This document shows positions 1-10,129 of a stretch of DNA of 64,000 bases, one piece after another. This DNA comes from Macrosoma leucophasiata (lineage: Eukaryota > Arthropoda > Insecta > Lepidoptera > Hedylidae): NCBI GenBank assembly GCA_036365455.1, contig JAWQUS010000022.1, positions 4,402,001 to 4,466,000 of the forward strand, written 5' to 3'. The notes under the pieces were generated by a model. That model searched no databases and was not told where the DNA came from. It was given only the letters and a program-made list of their open reading frames with translations. The position numbers and the translations under genes are program-made. Within the stretch, counting starts at the first letter, position 1. Each line of letters begins with the position of its first letter.

Positions 1-889
1 ACTATGCCTGAACACACACAGTTCGGCCGAACCATTCGTTCGCCGCTAGTTGTGTCGTGTAGACAGCTTAGAACAACACATCTCTGGGTAAAAATGCCGT
101 TTTGTGTTATTTTAACACGTAAAATGAAAAGTAAGACCTCCAGTAAATCGAGGAGGTACAGTTAAAGATATTTAATACCACCGTTACCCTAAAAACCCTT
201 TAATAATGATTAAATTGAACTAAAACGAAAATCTTCACTAGTGTTGTGATATATACAATATCGATATTTTTTTATGGTCCATATCGATATTTGTATAGTT
301 ACATATGTAGATTTTTTAAATATAACATTGGTTGATGGAACATTAGCGTCTGAAACACTTAACTGTGCCGAATCATTTTATGCATCATTTGGAACATTCG
401 GAACATTTGGAACATTGCGTCAAAGATATGAAATACAGATCAACTGCTTAGTTCCGGGTGGTGTACCCGATGGTATGAAAGTGATAATAAGTTAATGTGA
501 CAATGTTTCATTATACTTTTATACCATTTTTTAAAAGAACACTCAAAACCGATTACTCTTCATACTTCATCGATCAGCAGCACCGCATTATATAAATATT
601 TGTGTAGTTATATTAATATGTCCATAATTTACCTGCTGCTAAGTGGTAACGTACGGTGGTAGAGCTTCAATGGCTCGAAGGCACACAATTATCATGTGAG
701 TAATATGGGTATGGGATGTCAGTTAACCTATATTTATGGGTGTCAATTTTGTGGTTTCTTGGGGTGCTGATTACGATAGAGGCAACCGTTTTCGGATCCA
801 AGATGGCGGACAGACTTTTTTTATCATAATGTGATATGGTTATCAATTTCGAGTTTTCTTGGGGTGCTGATTTCGAAAATAGCATCCAT

Positions 890-1420
890 TTTCAGATCCA
901 AGATCCACAAGAACCATGAAAACGACACCCGTGACGAAAAAGTAGTCAACTCCATGCAGCCGCCATCTTGGATTTACATTTTGACACCACTATCGAATTC
1001 AACACCCTCAAGAATCATGAACACGATACCCATGACGAAAAAGTAGTCAACTCCATGCAGCCGCCATCTTGGATTTACATTTTGACACCACTATCGAATT
1101 CAACACCCTCAAAAACCATGAAAACGACACCCATGATGAAAAAGTAGTCAACTCCATGCAGCCGCCATCTTGGATTTACATTTTGACACCACTATCAAAT
1201 TCAACACCCTCATGAACCAAGAAAACGACACCCATGACGAAAAAGTTGTCAACTCCATGCAGCCGCCATCTTGGATTTACATTTTGACACCACTATCAAA
1301 TTCAACACTCTCATGAACCAAGAAAACGACACCCATGACGAAAAAGTTGTCAACTCCATGCAGCCACCATCTTGGATTTACATTTTGACACAGATTGTCA
1401 AATTGCAAAATTGTCACCTA
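890..1420. repeat. Tandem array of about five 101-bp units
   Basis: The word tccatgcagccgccatcttg or a near match starts at 951, 1052, 1153, 1254 and 1355, an exact 101-bp period. Units differ by a few substitutions. Each unit carries a GCCATCTT box. An inverted, more diverged monomer of the same kind lies near 20670-20760. Confidence 0.9.
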
Positions 1421-1544
1421 TCACCTAATAAACCATTGCAGTATAACTACGAAGGGGGCAAATTAAACTATCGGCCACCGGGGTGGCCGTTGGTTCTATT
1501 TATTCCCAACGGCCCTCCCGGTCTCAGAGGGGGCCGATGGGAAT

Positions 1545-2085
1545 AAAGGGAAATCGGATGACATTTTCGTAATCAGCACACCAAGAAACCCCGAAATTGA
1601 TACCCATATCATATTTTAAAAGAAAAAATCTGTCCGCCATCTTGGATCTGAAAACAGATGCCATTTTCGTAATCAGCACACCAAGAAACCCCGAAATTGA
1701 TACCCATATCACATTTTGAAAAAAAAAAGTTCTTTGCGGGGCAATTATCATAAACTAGAGAAATAACACTACAAAGCAATATGGGCTCGGTCTAATAATA
1801 AAATACTCATCATCAACATCAACATTTCAGCCGATTTCCATAGGTTTACAATATCTTGGATTCGAAAACAGACGCCATATTCGTAATCAGCACCCCAGAA
1901 AACCTTCAAATTGACACCCATATCACATTTAGGTTTCCGCCATCTTGTGTCTGAAAATAGAAGTCATTTTCGTAATCAGCACCCCAAAAAACCTCGAAAT
2001 TGACTCCTCTAATACATTTTCAAAAAATAATTATGTCTGCCATCTTGGATTCGAAAAAAGATGTCATATTCACCATTAACTAAAA
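1545..2085. repeat. Degenerate array of the 99-bp satellite-like family
   Basis: Monomers share the words attttcgtaatcagcac, aaattgatacccatatcac and gccatcttggat at a spacing of roughly 95-100 bp. The family also appears at 740-900 and 11090-11330 and forms a cleaner array at 36363-36760. It shares only the GCCATCTT box and general layout with the 101-bp array. Confidence 0.75.
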
Positions 2086-2797
2086 ACACCTGTGAATGTG
2101 CGACCACCTGCGACAATATTAGCTTCTGAGCACGGTTTTCACTAAACATCTCAATAGAGGTCACATTCAATACTCTTAATAAAATAAAAATAATTTATTA
2201 AAAATATTGTTTAACAAAAACACCAATTTCGATAATAAGATAAAAAGTCGATAAAATATAAAGAACATCTCTTAAGCTGGGATACCAGTAAATAATTTTT
2301 TCCACGAAATAATTAGTGAAAAATTAGTATCAATATTGGATGTTTTTTATATATCACGATAATAACTATTAGAAATTAATTTAATCGAACGTTAAAAGTA
2401 TGCCATACACATTTATTATCATTATGTCAATGGATTGATGTGCATTTTTGGCATTTTTAAAATGTTATCTATGGTTCAGTAATGGCACGATCATTGTGGA
2501 AATGTTATAAACTGGTAATACAGTTTGTGGAAATTATGACATTCGAATATTTCGAATCAAAACGTCTTAACTTTGCGAAATCAGAGCATACGAAAAGCAA
2601 CCGAATTACTTAAGTTGAAAGAGTTAGTTTTGTGAGAAGTAAGTGTTTGGGAGTGGGCTATTTCAATTGACCAATTGCAGTTTGAATTGTCTCTGTAGTG
2701 TCAATGTCAATGTGTGCAACTGGCGACAGCGGTTTCAATATGAAAATGAGTCTTTAGCCATTCTATCCTTATTTATCTATTCTTTGCATGCTACCAT

Positions 2798-2834
2798 CCT
2801 CAGTGTACAAGACTCCCGGTCTTGTACACTGAGG
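2798..2834. repeat. Perfect 15-bp-arm hairpin
   Basis: The arm cctcagtgtacaaga is followed by a 7-base spacer and its exact complement tcttgtacactgagg. It sits just past the right edge of the 2.8-kb unit, where copy 2 has unrelated sequence, so it belongs to a separate small insertion or MITE remnant. Confidence 0.7.
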
Positions 2835-2922
2835 TTGCGAGCGGGCAACTGTGTGTGTGCGTGTAAAAATATGTTTTGATGGATGTCTGCGTTGTTGGTA
2901 ACCCGAAAGCGTTGGAATCCCG

Positions 2923-3040
2923 AATTACCACCTGACCGGAACACGATAGTGTTGAACACTACCATTTAGCGGCAAGTAAATTAGGCAATGCGGTGGTGCC
3001 TACGCCCGCGAGCTCCATCACTGGAGCTCTACCACCAGTA
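2923..3040 (-). repeat. S300 SINE-like element, partial
   Basis: First copy of the commonest repeat here, called S300. In its forward sense it begins near ctggtggtagagctcc, passes through gtgttccggtcaggtggtaa and gtctataggctgcagtcatc, and ends in tgcttgtttgccacttcc followed by an A-run. The A-rich 3' end suggests retroposition. I do not see a convincing Pol III A/B box, so a tRNA origin is not supported. This copy keeps only the 5' half, reversed. Confidence 0.75.
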
Positions 3041-3278
3041 AAAGCCTTTTCTAACTTTCTTTTATATCTCCTTAAACAAGCGATAAGCGCAATCATGAAT
3101 GTAACCCCCCCCCCCCCTTTATTGAATGCAAGACAGTAATTCTGTCGCGCTCGTTTTCAATGAAATAGAGCGGGACAGGTGCATTGCGAAGAATCTTGGG
3201 TCCCTCTCACAACTTTCACCGAGTGCTGAGATCGATTCGTGGGTCAAGGTCGGTTATTGACACATATATCTGCTTTCC
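3041..3278. other. No gene recognised; C homopolymer
   Basis: Contains a run of ten or more C bases near 3107-3117 and otherwise unremarkable sequence. No coding signal seen. Confidence 0.5.
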
Positions 3279-3421
3279 TTATGGCCGAATACTCAAACGT
3301 CACTCAATTTTAAGCAACGCTCAAATGTTCGCTATCTCTATCGTTTGAACGTGTTTTATAAAGACAGAAAACTTTTAAGTCCCACTTAGATTTAAGTGAC
3401 GTTTGAGTATTTGGCCGTTAG
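3279..3421. mobile_element. Small MITE with about 30-bp terminal inverted repeats
   Basis: The left end reads ggccgaatactcaaacgtca and the right end is its complement with one mismatch (tgacgtttgagtatttggcc); the match extends a few bases on each side. Length is about 143 bp, with no coding capacity. Superfamily not determined. Confidence 0.65.
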
Positions 3422-3435
3422 GGTCTTTTTGACAG

Positions 3436-3660
3436 TCCCGCGGTGTGAGACGACCGTTTGATTCGAAGGGTCGCGGGTTCGATCCCCGCACCGGGACAAA
3501 TATTTGTATGGCCTACAGATATTTGTTTCGGGTCTGGGTGTTTGTGTATGTGTTGCATGTGTACAACGGCACCCACGACACAGGTTTGTACCTAATGTGG
3601 GGCTGTGAGTGTAAGCGTATTTTATTTTATTTTTATTTTTTTTTTCGAAATGATTGTGAA
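3436..3660 (+). repeat. tRNA-derived SINE (type C)
   Basis: A degenerate tRNA-like head (3436-3497) has complementary ends (gtcccg and cgggac) and a good B-box, gggttcgatcccc. It is followed by a non-tRNA body with tttgtttcgggtctgggtgt and a T-rich tail. Length and missing stems argue against a functional tRNA. Confidence 0.65.
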
Positions 3661-3816
3661 TGGAAGGTTAGAATTTAGAGCAGAGGTTCCCAAACTATTT
3701 TTTCTTGTAGACCGCTTTCAATTTTTTTCTGGTTTCCTTGTTGCATTTATATCACATTCCCATATTTCCAAATATTACCGTTTATATTTAACAACAACCG
3801 TTTAGTTGGTAGAAGG

Positions 3817-4194
3817 GGGTGGGACACGTGACTCTACCGAAAACTTGCATTTCAACGCTTAATAAGTCACGAACAGTTAACTAAATCGAAAAATTATGTT
3901 GGCACACCTCTAACATTTTTGAAAGACCTGTTCAATGATATCCGATACAATATTGAAAACGAAAAATAAAAAAAAATATTCGCGTGTTACATATAGGGAG
4001 AGTACCGGAGGTACCCTACATTTTTTTTTTCGTATTTTCATTCTTTCACTTTGTCGGGGTAATTAAGGTGTATTCTTGTGCGAAATTTCAAGTCTCTAGT
4101 ACTAATAGGTTTTGCGCTAAGCCGCGGACGAACAGACAGACAGACAGGCAGACAGACGAACATGGGTTCCTGGTTTACCTCGGAACCCTTATAG
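3817..4194 (+). repeat. R640 dispersed element, 3' part
   Basis: R640 is a 600-650 bp family seen more fully at 12396-13046, 15930-16750 and 47098-47706. Its hallmarks are a ggacacttgactc stretch, taagtcacgaa..gttaacta, a (gaca)n run following cgcggacg, and an end reading gttcc..ggaaccct. This copy lacks the first third and ends at the abutting hAT-like MITE. Confidence 0.7.
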
Positions 4195-4487
4195 CATAGA
4201 GCAACACCGGAGGGGAGTAGCCATATGCAGGCTTTCCCCTCTGTCAACGTACAAGCCCAATGGCCCAAATATACCTGTCCCAGATGTTTAAATGTGTGCG
4301 TGAAATTGTTTCTGTATTTTGTTGTAGTCGAGGTGTGAGTTTCGTAGTAATAGACGATTTTTTTTGTGTGCGTGTGTGTCGCACGCATTTCCCACTGCAA
4401 AAAATGACAGACTGTTTTGCATCGGTAATAAACGCTATGGCTACTCCCCTCCGGTCCGCCGCGGCCGGTGGGCCGTGTTGCTCTATG
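4195..4487 (+). mobile_element. hAT-like MITE (hAT-M1), full length
   Basis: Bounded by the inverted repeats catagagcaacac and gtgttgctctatg, 293 bp. The interior contains gtgagtttcgtagtaataga and aaaaaatgacagactgtttt, shared with all other copies. Flanks of this copy do not show a matching 8-bp duplication, but three other copies do (38346, 50386, 61783). No transposase; a non-autonomous element. Confidence 0.85.
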
Positions 4488-4570
4488 TTACCACCTAACC
4501 GGAAAGCGATAGATTAAGTAAAGCGGCGGTTCCTACACCCTCGAGCTCCTACACTAGAACTCTACCAGCA
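4488..4570 (-). repeat. S300 fragment
   Basis: Matches the reversed 5' part of S300 (accacctaaccgg to ctctaccag) with more divergence than most copies. It directly abuts the hAT-M1 copy. Confidence 0.6.
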
Positions 4571-4960
4571 AAACCATTTAACACAAAATAAAATTAAGAT
4601 TTTGAAATCAAGCATTATGAATGCAGAGTATTTTTCGAGCCCCAACATAACATTTCATTCTTACGTTGGTTTTATAATCAGACATATATATGTATATATA
4701 TAATATTATTTGTATTGTATGTATAAGTAATATATATATTTTTTTTAATGTAGGTATATATTTTTATTATATCATTATTAAGTATGTGTTATCCTTTAAC
4801 TCCATAATATTACTCCCATTGCTCTGTAAATTACTTTCAAAATGACTATTATGGCTTTTTATCTATTCTTGACGATTTTCCAAATGCACTACCATTCTTT
4901 GTTTTCCACACAACCCTTAGGTTGACTGGTAGAGAATGCTTTCTAGCATTATCAAAGGAT
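4571..4960. other. AT-rich gap with TA microsatellite
   Basis: Bases 4682-4745 are a loose (TA)n/TGTA tract. Nothing else recognisable; no gene. Confidence 0.6.
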
Positions 4961-4964
4961 AGCT

Positions 4965-5180
4965 CTTTACACGACCACTCAGCAGCTAGTAGAGGTTAGA
5001 GAGTTAGGTAACGCGGTGGTGCCTACCCCCCTGAGCTCACTGGAACTCAACTCTGTCTTAGATCAGCAGTAGTCAGCCGTGAATCTTCTAAAATAAAAAA
5101 TGAATTTCACGCCTGTAATCTCCAAAAGGGTAGGCAGAGGAAAAACGCATGCATTCAAGTATACATGCGAACACCAAGCA
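4965..5180 (-). repeat. Diverged S300 fragment plus tail of tRNA-SINE B
   Basis: 4985-5050 resembles reversed S300 (ggtaacgcggtggtgcctac). 5095-5170 matches the reversed 3' part of SINE B (cctgtaatctccaaaagggtaggcag in degenerate form, then cgcatgcattcaag). Two separate fragments. Confidence 0.5.
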
Positions 5181-5395
5181 GCACTATCGTGTTCCGGTCA
5201 GGTGGTAATGTACGGCCCTGTAATTTCCGGCACAGAGGCGTAACACCTTAGGCCTCAGGAGTGCATCTACATTTCGCATCTACATTTTGACCTTGGTCTT
5301 TTTGTGGGTGTCTATAGGCTGCAGTCCTCACTTAACATCAATGTGAACTGCAAGCTTGATTGCCACCTTTCTTACAAAAATAAAATAAGAAAAAA
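5181..5395 (+). repeat. S300, 5'-truncated
   Basis: Runs from gcactatcgtgttccggtca to the A-rich 3' end. Some internal duplication of gcatctacattt. Confidence 0.75.
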
Positions 5396-5443
5396 GCTCC
5401 CGACCCAAGCATCGAACCCAGTACCCCCGCGTTGTTGTAGTAG

Positions 5444-5703
5444 CTTACTACCACTAATTGTTTTATATTATTTCGCATTAACACATGCTTGTGAAATATA
5501 TTTTATTTTAAAGAAAAATGGAAAGAAAAATTTGACTTCAGGCGAGGCTCGAACTCGCGACCTACTGGGAATCCAGTCCAGCCGCTCTTCCAATTGAGCT
5601 ACTGAAGCCCTGCCCGATTTGTCAAATCTTTCCTTCACATCTATTGCATTGCTTTATGGTAGCAGCAGCGCCATCTATTACCAACTATTACTTACTACCA
5701 CTA
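5444..5703 (-). repeat. tRNA-SINE A with 13-bp target duplication
   Basis: The SINE body (5457-5690) carries a near-complete tRNA-like domain on the minus strand: A-box-like tagctcaattgg, B-box-like gagttcgagcctc, and acceptor arms ggcttca / tgaagtc. It is flanked by the exact repeat cttactaccacta at 5444-5456 and 5691-5703, the signature of LINE-mediated retroposition. The anticodon loop varies between copies, so this is a SINE and not a tRNA gene. Confidence 0.85.
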
Positions 5704-5705
5704 GT

Positions 5706-5990
5706 TTTTTTAATGTAATGGAAGTGGCAAACAAGAATGCAGTTCACATTGATGTTAGTGATGACTGCAGCCTATAAACACCCACACAAAGACCAAGATC
5801 AAAATGCAGATGCGTTCTGCACTCCTGAGGCCGAAGGTGTAATGCCTATGTGCCGGAAATTACAGGGCCGTACATTACCACCTGACCGGAACACGATAGT
5901 GCTGGACACTACCATTTAGCGGCAAGTATATAAGGTAATGCGGTGGTGCCTACGCCCGCGAGCTCCGTCACTGGAGCTCTACCACCAGTA
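5706..5990 (-). repeat. S300, near full length
   Basis: Reads in reverse from the T-run and aatgtaatggaagtggcaaa to gagctctaccaccagta. One of the most complete copies. Confidence 0.85.
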
Positions 5991-6313
5991 GAAACTGATT
6001 ACTGAGGCAGTTAAAATGAAATCGAAGGAAGCTACTATATTATACTATAAACATGACACACAACTATGTATTACATTATCTTATCTTACAAATAATTTTA
6101 TCGTATGATAAAGAGAGAGGTGCAGCATACGGTGAAATTTATAAAATATGGTCGACCTAATTACGTCATAGCAGATAAGCCGAATTATAAAATTACATTA
6201 GTTTTTTGTTAGGGCCATGCTGATTGGTCTGTGGTTAGGGCGTAGCCAGAAGCAGGGGGTGAGTAGAAATAGGTTAGGATCTCACTGCAGAATTATTTCG
6301 TTGATCCGGATCA
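5991..6313. other. No recognisable feature
   Basis: AT-rich sequence with no coding potential, no repeat recognised. Confidence 0.4.
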
Positions 6314-6366
6314 TAGAGCAACACGGGCCACCGGCCGCGGCGGACTGGAGGGGAGTAGCCATAGCG
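6314..6366 (-). mobile_element. hAT-M1 terminal fragment
   Basis: Starts catagagcaacacgggccac and ends after ggaggggagtagccatagcg, then diverges into unrelated sequence. Only about 50 bp of the end are kept. Confidence 0.7.
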
Positions 6367-6465
6367 TAGGCACAGTATAGATACAAACAGTATGGAAACT
6401 AAGCCCATTTTACGAAATATTTACCTACACATAAAATAATTTAATTAAAAATACTAGGCAAAGAA

Positions 6466-6612
6466 ATATTGCATATCGAGCTTAGGAAAGAGACAATCGT
6501 CTAGTTTCGACTTCGTAGAGCGTTTTCTCTGTTGTGCATTGCATACGTAAGTACTGATAGGCTGGTATTGGTCAAAACTTGATCAAAATGGTCGACAAAC
6601 ATCAAATATGTA
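6466..6612 (+). mobile_element. GCATATCGA MITE, half copy
   Basis: Part of a MITE family with ends near tattgcacatcga and a conserved centre aaatggtcgacaaac; the fullest copies are 38075-38291 and 61711-62228. This one stops where an S300 copy begins. Confidence 0.6.
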
Positions 6613-6651
6613 AGGCAGCCCTGTAATAACGTTCTACACACTTGAAATTTT

Positions 6652-6952
6652 ACTGGTGGTAAAGCTCCAGTGACGGAGCTCGCGGGCGTAGGCAGTAGTA
6701 GGCACCGTTGCATTACCTAATTTTCTAGCCGTTAAATGGTAGTGTTCAACACTATCGTGTTCCAGTCAGGGGGTAATGTACGGGCCCTGTAATTTCCGGC
6801 ACAGAAGCATTACACCTTAGGCCTCAGGAGTGGCAACGCATCTGCATTTTGACCTCTGGTCACTGAGTAAGTGTCTTTAGGCTGCAGTCATCATTTAACA
6901 TCGATGTGAACTCCATGCTTGTTTGCCACTTCCATTACATAGAAAAAAAAAC
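6652..6952 (+). repeat. S300, full length
   Basis: Begins ctggtggtaaagctccagtg and ends in tccattacat plus an A-run. It is followed within a few bases by a second copy in the opposite sense (6955-7098), giving a head-to-head pair. Confidence 0.85.
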
Positions 6953-6954
6953 CG

Positions 6955-7098
6955 TGTTATGCCTCTGTGCCGTTACATTTCATTACCACCTGACCGGAAC
7001 ACGATAGTGCTGAACACTACCATTTAGCGGCAAATATATTAGGTAATGCGGTGGTGTCTACGCCCGCGAGCTTCGTCACTGGAGCTCTACCAACAGTA
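6955..7098 (-). repeat. S300 fragment
   Basis: Reversed 5' half, from gttatgcctctgtgccg to gctctaccaacagta. Confidence 0.75.
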
Positions 7099-7371
7099 TA
7101 GTATCGATATGCAATATTCCTTGTAGGGTACTGCATATTCTTAGGATTTTAAACTTATTTCCTGTAATGCAACTCAAATTGTGATGCATTAAAAATTGTT
7201 TCTATTCAGTTACTGTATGTATGTGTTAACATCTGTTGAATATTTTTGTTTCTGTTTAAACCGTTTTGTAATAATGTTGTTTTAGGCGCCCATTAGACGA
7301 TTGGTTTTGCTGTCAGTTTTATCACAGTCACGGCTGTGCTGTGACTGACGGATAACCTACTGTGTAATGTC
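7099..7371. other. No recognisable feature
   Basis: Includes an imperfect hairpin around cagtcacggctgtgctgtgact (7326-7347, written with gaps in the pairing). No gene. Confidence 0.4.
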
Positions 7372-7540
7372 ATGTACAGCCCTGTAATTTCCGGCACAGA
7401 GGCATAACACCTTAGGCCTCAGGAGTGGTAACGCATCTGTATTTTGACCTCAGGTCTTTGTTTAGGTGTCTATTGCAGTCATCACTTAACATCAGTGTGA
7501 ACTGCATGCTTGTTTGCCACTTTCATTAAATTAAAAAAAA
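7372..7540 (+). repeat. S300, 5'-truncated
   Basis: Runs from cctgtaatttccggcacaga to the A-rich end. Confidence 0.8.
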
Positions 7541-7555
7541 TGGTAGGTAAAGTTT

Positions 7556-8136
7556 TCAATAATAAATACTGCACATCGACTTTAAAAAGAAGACTACGGC
7601 TTATATCAGGTCTGTAGAACGTTATCTCTTTCGTACTTTTCGTATGTGACGTTTGTCGACCATTTTCATCAATTTTTGACCAATAACGGACTGACTGCTT
7701 ATTCATTATCCCTCCCTCCGCGCGTGAAGCGCAACTAAGGGTGGGGATTGTTCGGAGGTCGAGGAATGTCCTCTTTCCCCGGGCCTATGTGCCGAGGCGT
7801 CGGAGGCATGGTCCTAAACGGGAGATGCTGGCACGCAGGGGAACTTGCTGAAGGAGGCTTCATACACTTTTTTAAAAATATTTTTTAATTTTTTTTTTCC
7901 TTTTATTTTGAGCTTGTTAACCCTTTTTTTGTTTTATGATATATTTTTTTGTTTTTGGGTATATTCTTTTCTCTCCTTCAGCTATTCCCCCGCTCGCCGC
8001 TTACAAACGGTTATATATATGTTGACGTTGGCGAATAACGGACTATCAATGCTTATGGAGTCAGTGTGTAGTAGTGATAACGCTCTACGAAGTCGAAACT
8101 AGCCGATTGTCTCTTTCGTAGGCTCGATGTGCAATA
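7556..8136 (-). mobile_element. GCACATCGA MITE split by a GC-rich insert
   Basis: The left part (7556-7706) and right part (8026-8136) are two halves of one MITE in the same sense; the right end reads ctcgatgtgcaatatttg. The 7707-8025 insert is GC-rich at its start and then pyrimidine-rich, and is bordered on both sides by versions of aataacggact..tgctta, consistent with a target duplication. The insert looks like a LINE 3' end, but the clade cannot be told. Confidence 0.5.
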
Positions 8137-8181
8137 TTTGTTGATGGGTATTGTAATAATTGTGTAAAAGTATTTTATTCA

Positions 8182-8548
8182 GAAGCGCGCATGGCCCAGC
8201 GGCTGGTGTAGATCGTAAGCGATCTACTCGGTTAAGCACTACGGCCGCGGTCGGGTAGTGTGATGGGTGACCGCTAGTGGCAATTAAATGCGCGTTTCCG
8301 TGCTTCGGAGGGCATGTTAAGCCGTCGGTCCCGGTTGCTATCGATGGATAGCAGTCGTTAAACCTTGTCGGAGGCATTATGGGCGGTTTGAAAATATCCG
8401 ACAGCGGGTTGACCACTAACCCACCCACCTCCACCAATCCGCATTGGAGCAGCGTGGTGGAGTAAGCTCCAGGCCTCCCCCCAAAAAGGGGAGAGACTCG
8501 TGCCCAGCAGTGGGACGTATAATGGGTTGCCATTATTATTATTATTTT
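8182..8548 (+). repeat. 5S-rRNA-derived SINE (SINE3 type), full length
   Basis: The head (about 8190-8290) contains gttaagcactac, ggcgcggtc in other copies, and gatgggtgaccgc, which match the Pol III internal promoter and C-box region of insect 5S rRNA (known sequence gttaagcaac, gggcgcggtc, gatgggtgaccgcc). The body and tail carry agctccaggcctcc and cccagcagtgggacgt, found at the 3' ends of lepidopteran LINEs. It ends in (ATT)n. The flanks both read ttttattc, a likely target duplication. A long antisense ORF (8099-8575) is a shadow of this element. Confidence 0.85.
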
Positions 8549-8811
8549 ATTCGGCAAGCATAAGTCAAACATCATTCATGACTGACGGAATTGACGCGGT
8601 CATGAGTGTGTAATGGACGCCTAAAATGTATAAGTATAATAATAATTGAATTTGGAACAGCATTTGACATTTGAACTTGTTTTATTTTGTAATTACAATT
8701 AATTATTTAAATTCTGTTTGACAACACATACAAAATATACAACACAACATTCTGGTGACGTTGTAATGGTTTTTTTTCCCGCAGCAAAATGAGTTGCCTT
8801 TTCAGTATAGG

Positions 8812-9034
8812 CAGAGAATATGTAATAATACTACGTATAGAATGGACACTTCGACGTCCCGCCCGATTTCCCCGCATCACCCAACCTCCTCCCTTCTTAG
8901 GGCGACAGTTGGTATTTTGTACGTGCTACGCACACTGGTGCACGTGTAAATACACGTCACTGATTGATGTCTGTGTAATAGAGACCAAAATAAGCGTTTG
9001 TATGGAATTTTGGCGGAGTGTCCGCGGTGTGGTA
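8812..9034 (+). repeat. Repeat family E
   Basis: Shared with 44576-44792 and 54366-54575: gaatatgtaataatactacg, cgtcccgcccgatttccccg, and gtgtaaatacacgtcactga in order. It is partly rearranged at 36836-37200. No coding capacity; class unknown, though the conserved ends suggest a MITE. Confidence 0.75.
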
Positions 9035-9404
9035 TAAGTATACCATTACTCTGTAAAAAATTAATTCTCTTTTATACCTATAATTTCAACCTGTATGTAT
9101 ACCTACTTGGTAACCACGTAGTTAAATTACCCACGTCATGAAATGATCGTATATAGTAAAATTTTAAGTGTTCATTCGGCGCATCATGATGTGCATTGGT
9201 TAGATCAATGATAAGAAATCGTTCGTAGATATGGTCGGTTAAACGCGTGGCTACTTCATGAAATGTTCAACTAATTTGATCATGTCGTAAACTAGCACTA
9301 ATTACCGATAGAGGCGCTGTAAGCGCTCGCTCAGTTCTTGTGTTGAGTGCTCACTTTTTTTAAACGGGTCTAAGCGGGATGTCTATCATGGATGTGAGCT
9401 GCAC
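9035..9404. other. No recognisable feature
   Basis: No gene and no repeat recognised. Confidence 0.4.
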
Positions 9405-9812
9405 ATAGGTCAACACGGGCCACCGGCCGCGGCAGGCTTTCCCCTCTGTCAAAATACAAGCACAAGTGTGCCTGTGCCTGTCGCCTAGATGTTTAAATGT
9501 GTGCGTGAAATCTTAATATATATAAATCTCGTGTCACAATGTTTGTCCTCAATGGACTCCTAAACCACTTAACCGATTATAATAAAATTCGCACACCATG
9601 TGCAGTTCGATCCAACTTGAGAGATAGGATAGCTTACATTACGCTATGTCTAATAGGAGCCGAGCAGCGCGGGCGAAGCCGGGGCGGGCCGCTAGTTGTT
9701 TATGTATTTTGATAAAGTCAAGGTGTGAGTTTCGTAGTAATAGACGATTTATTCAGTGTGTGTGTGTGTGTCACACGTATTTCTCCCCGCAAAAAATGAC
9801 AGACTGTTTCCC
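9405..9812 (+). mobile_element. hAT-M1 copy interrupted by a Helitron
   Basis: The hAT-M1 sequence runs to gtgcgtgaaa at 9510 and resumes at ttgtttatgtattttg at 9696. The uninterrupted version, gtgcgtgaaattgtttctg, is seen at 50480-50510. The far end is lost at 9812. Confidence 0.85.
9511..9695 (+). mobile_element. Non-autonomous Helitron, 185 bp
   Basis: Starts TC (tcttaatatatataaatctc), ends CTAG preceded by a GC-rich stretch able to form a short hairpin (gggcgaagcc), and lies exactly between A (9510) and T (9696). Those are the classic Helitron rules: 5' TC, 3' CTRR, A^T target, no target duplication. The hAT-M1 family supplies the empty-site comparison. Confidence 0.9.
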
Positions 9813-9819
9813 CTCAGGA

Positions 9820-10056
9820 GTGCGACCGCCTATTGACATTGCTATCGTCGTTGTAATTGCTGTCAAATTTTCATGTCGATTTGTAGCTCCATTAAAAGCA
9901 GTAGTGATAATCTGATCGTTTTTCTTGCTTTCGTAGGTGAGAAACAAGCTGTAATGGTAGATTATTTCGATTATTGTTATTTAGTTAAAGTAAAAATCGA
10001 CATGAAAATTTGACAGCAATGACAACGACAATAGCAATGTCGATAGGCGGTCGCAC
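9820..10056. repeat. Snap-back: 63-bp inverted arms with 111-bp loop
   Basis: The left arm 9820-9882 (gtgcgaccgcctattgacat...) and right arm 9994-10056 are complementary with only about three mismatches. The loop contains no gene. It could be a foldback MITE or a long-hairpin RNA source. Confidence 0.85.
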
Positions 10057-10129
10057 CCCACGTCCGCCGTGGCCACGGAATAGATAAATAAAGATGGAAT
10101 GGTAATGTGGGCGTGGCAAGCGCACCACA

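Larger units (their letters stand above)
1..2782. repeat. 2.8-kb dispersed duplicated unit, copy 1 (left edge outside window)
   Basis: Bases 1 to about 740 and 1848 to 2782 match 10130-11070 and 11090-12043 in the same orientation with few differences, including long non-coding AT-rich stretches. Copy 1 carries about 1.1 kb of tandem satellite sequence (740-1848) that copy 2 lacks. Short ORFs inside, such as 274-495, have no recognisable domain. It could be a non-autonomous transposon or a segmental duplication; no terminal repeats or target duplication can be judged because the left end is cut by the window. Confidence 0.7.

Noticed and set aside
890..1420. Regular 101-bp tandem repeats resembling a CRISPR array
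   Set aside because: Units are directly abutting with no unique spacers, and the DNA is clearly from an intron-bearing animal genome; it is a satellite-like tandem array.
3436..3497. tRNA gene candidate
   Set aside because: Too short, with poorly formed D and anticodon stems, followed by a SINE body.
5521..5607. Functional tRNA gene candidates in the SINE A copies (also 18446, 20250, 53735, 57850)
   Set aside because: The tRNA-like domain is embedded in a repeated body with target duplications and the anticodon loop differs between copies; these are SINE heads.
8099..8575. 158-codon ORF on the minus strand
   Set aside because: It is antisense to the 5S-derived SINE and contains no domain; open by chance in GC-rich repeat sequence.
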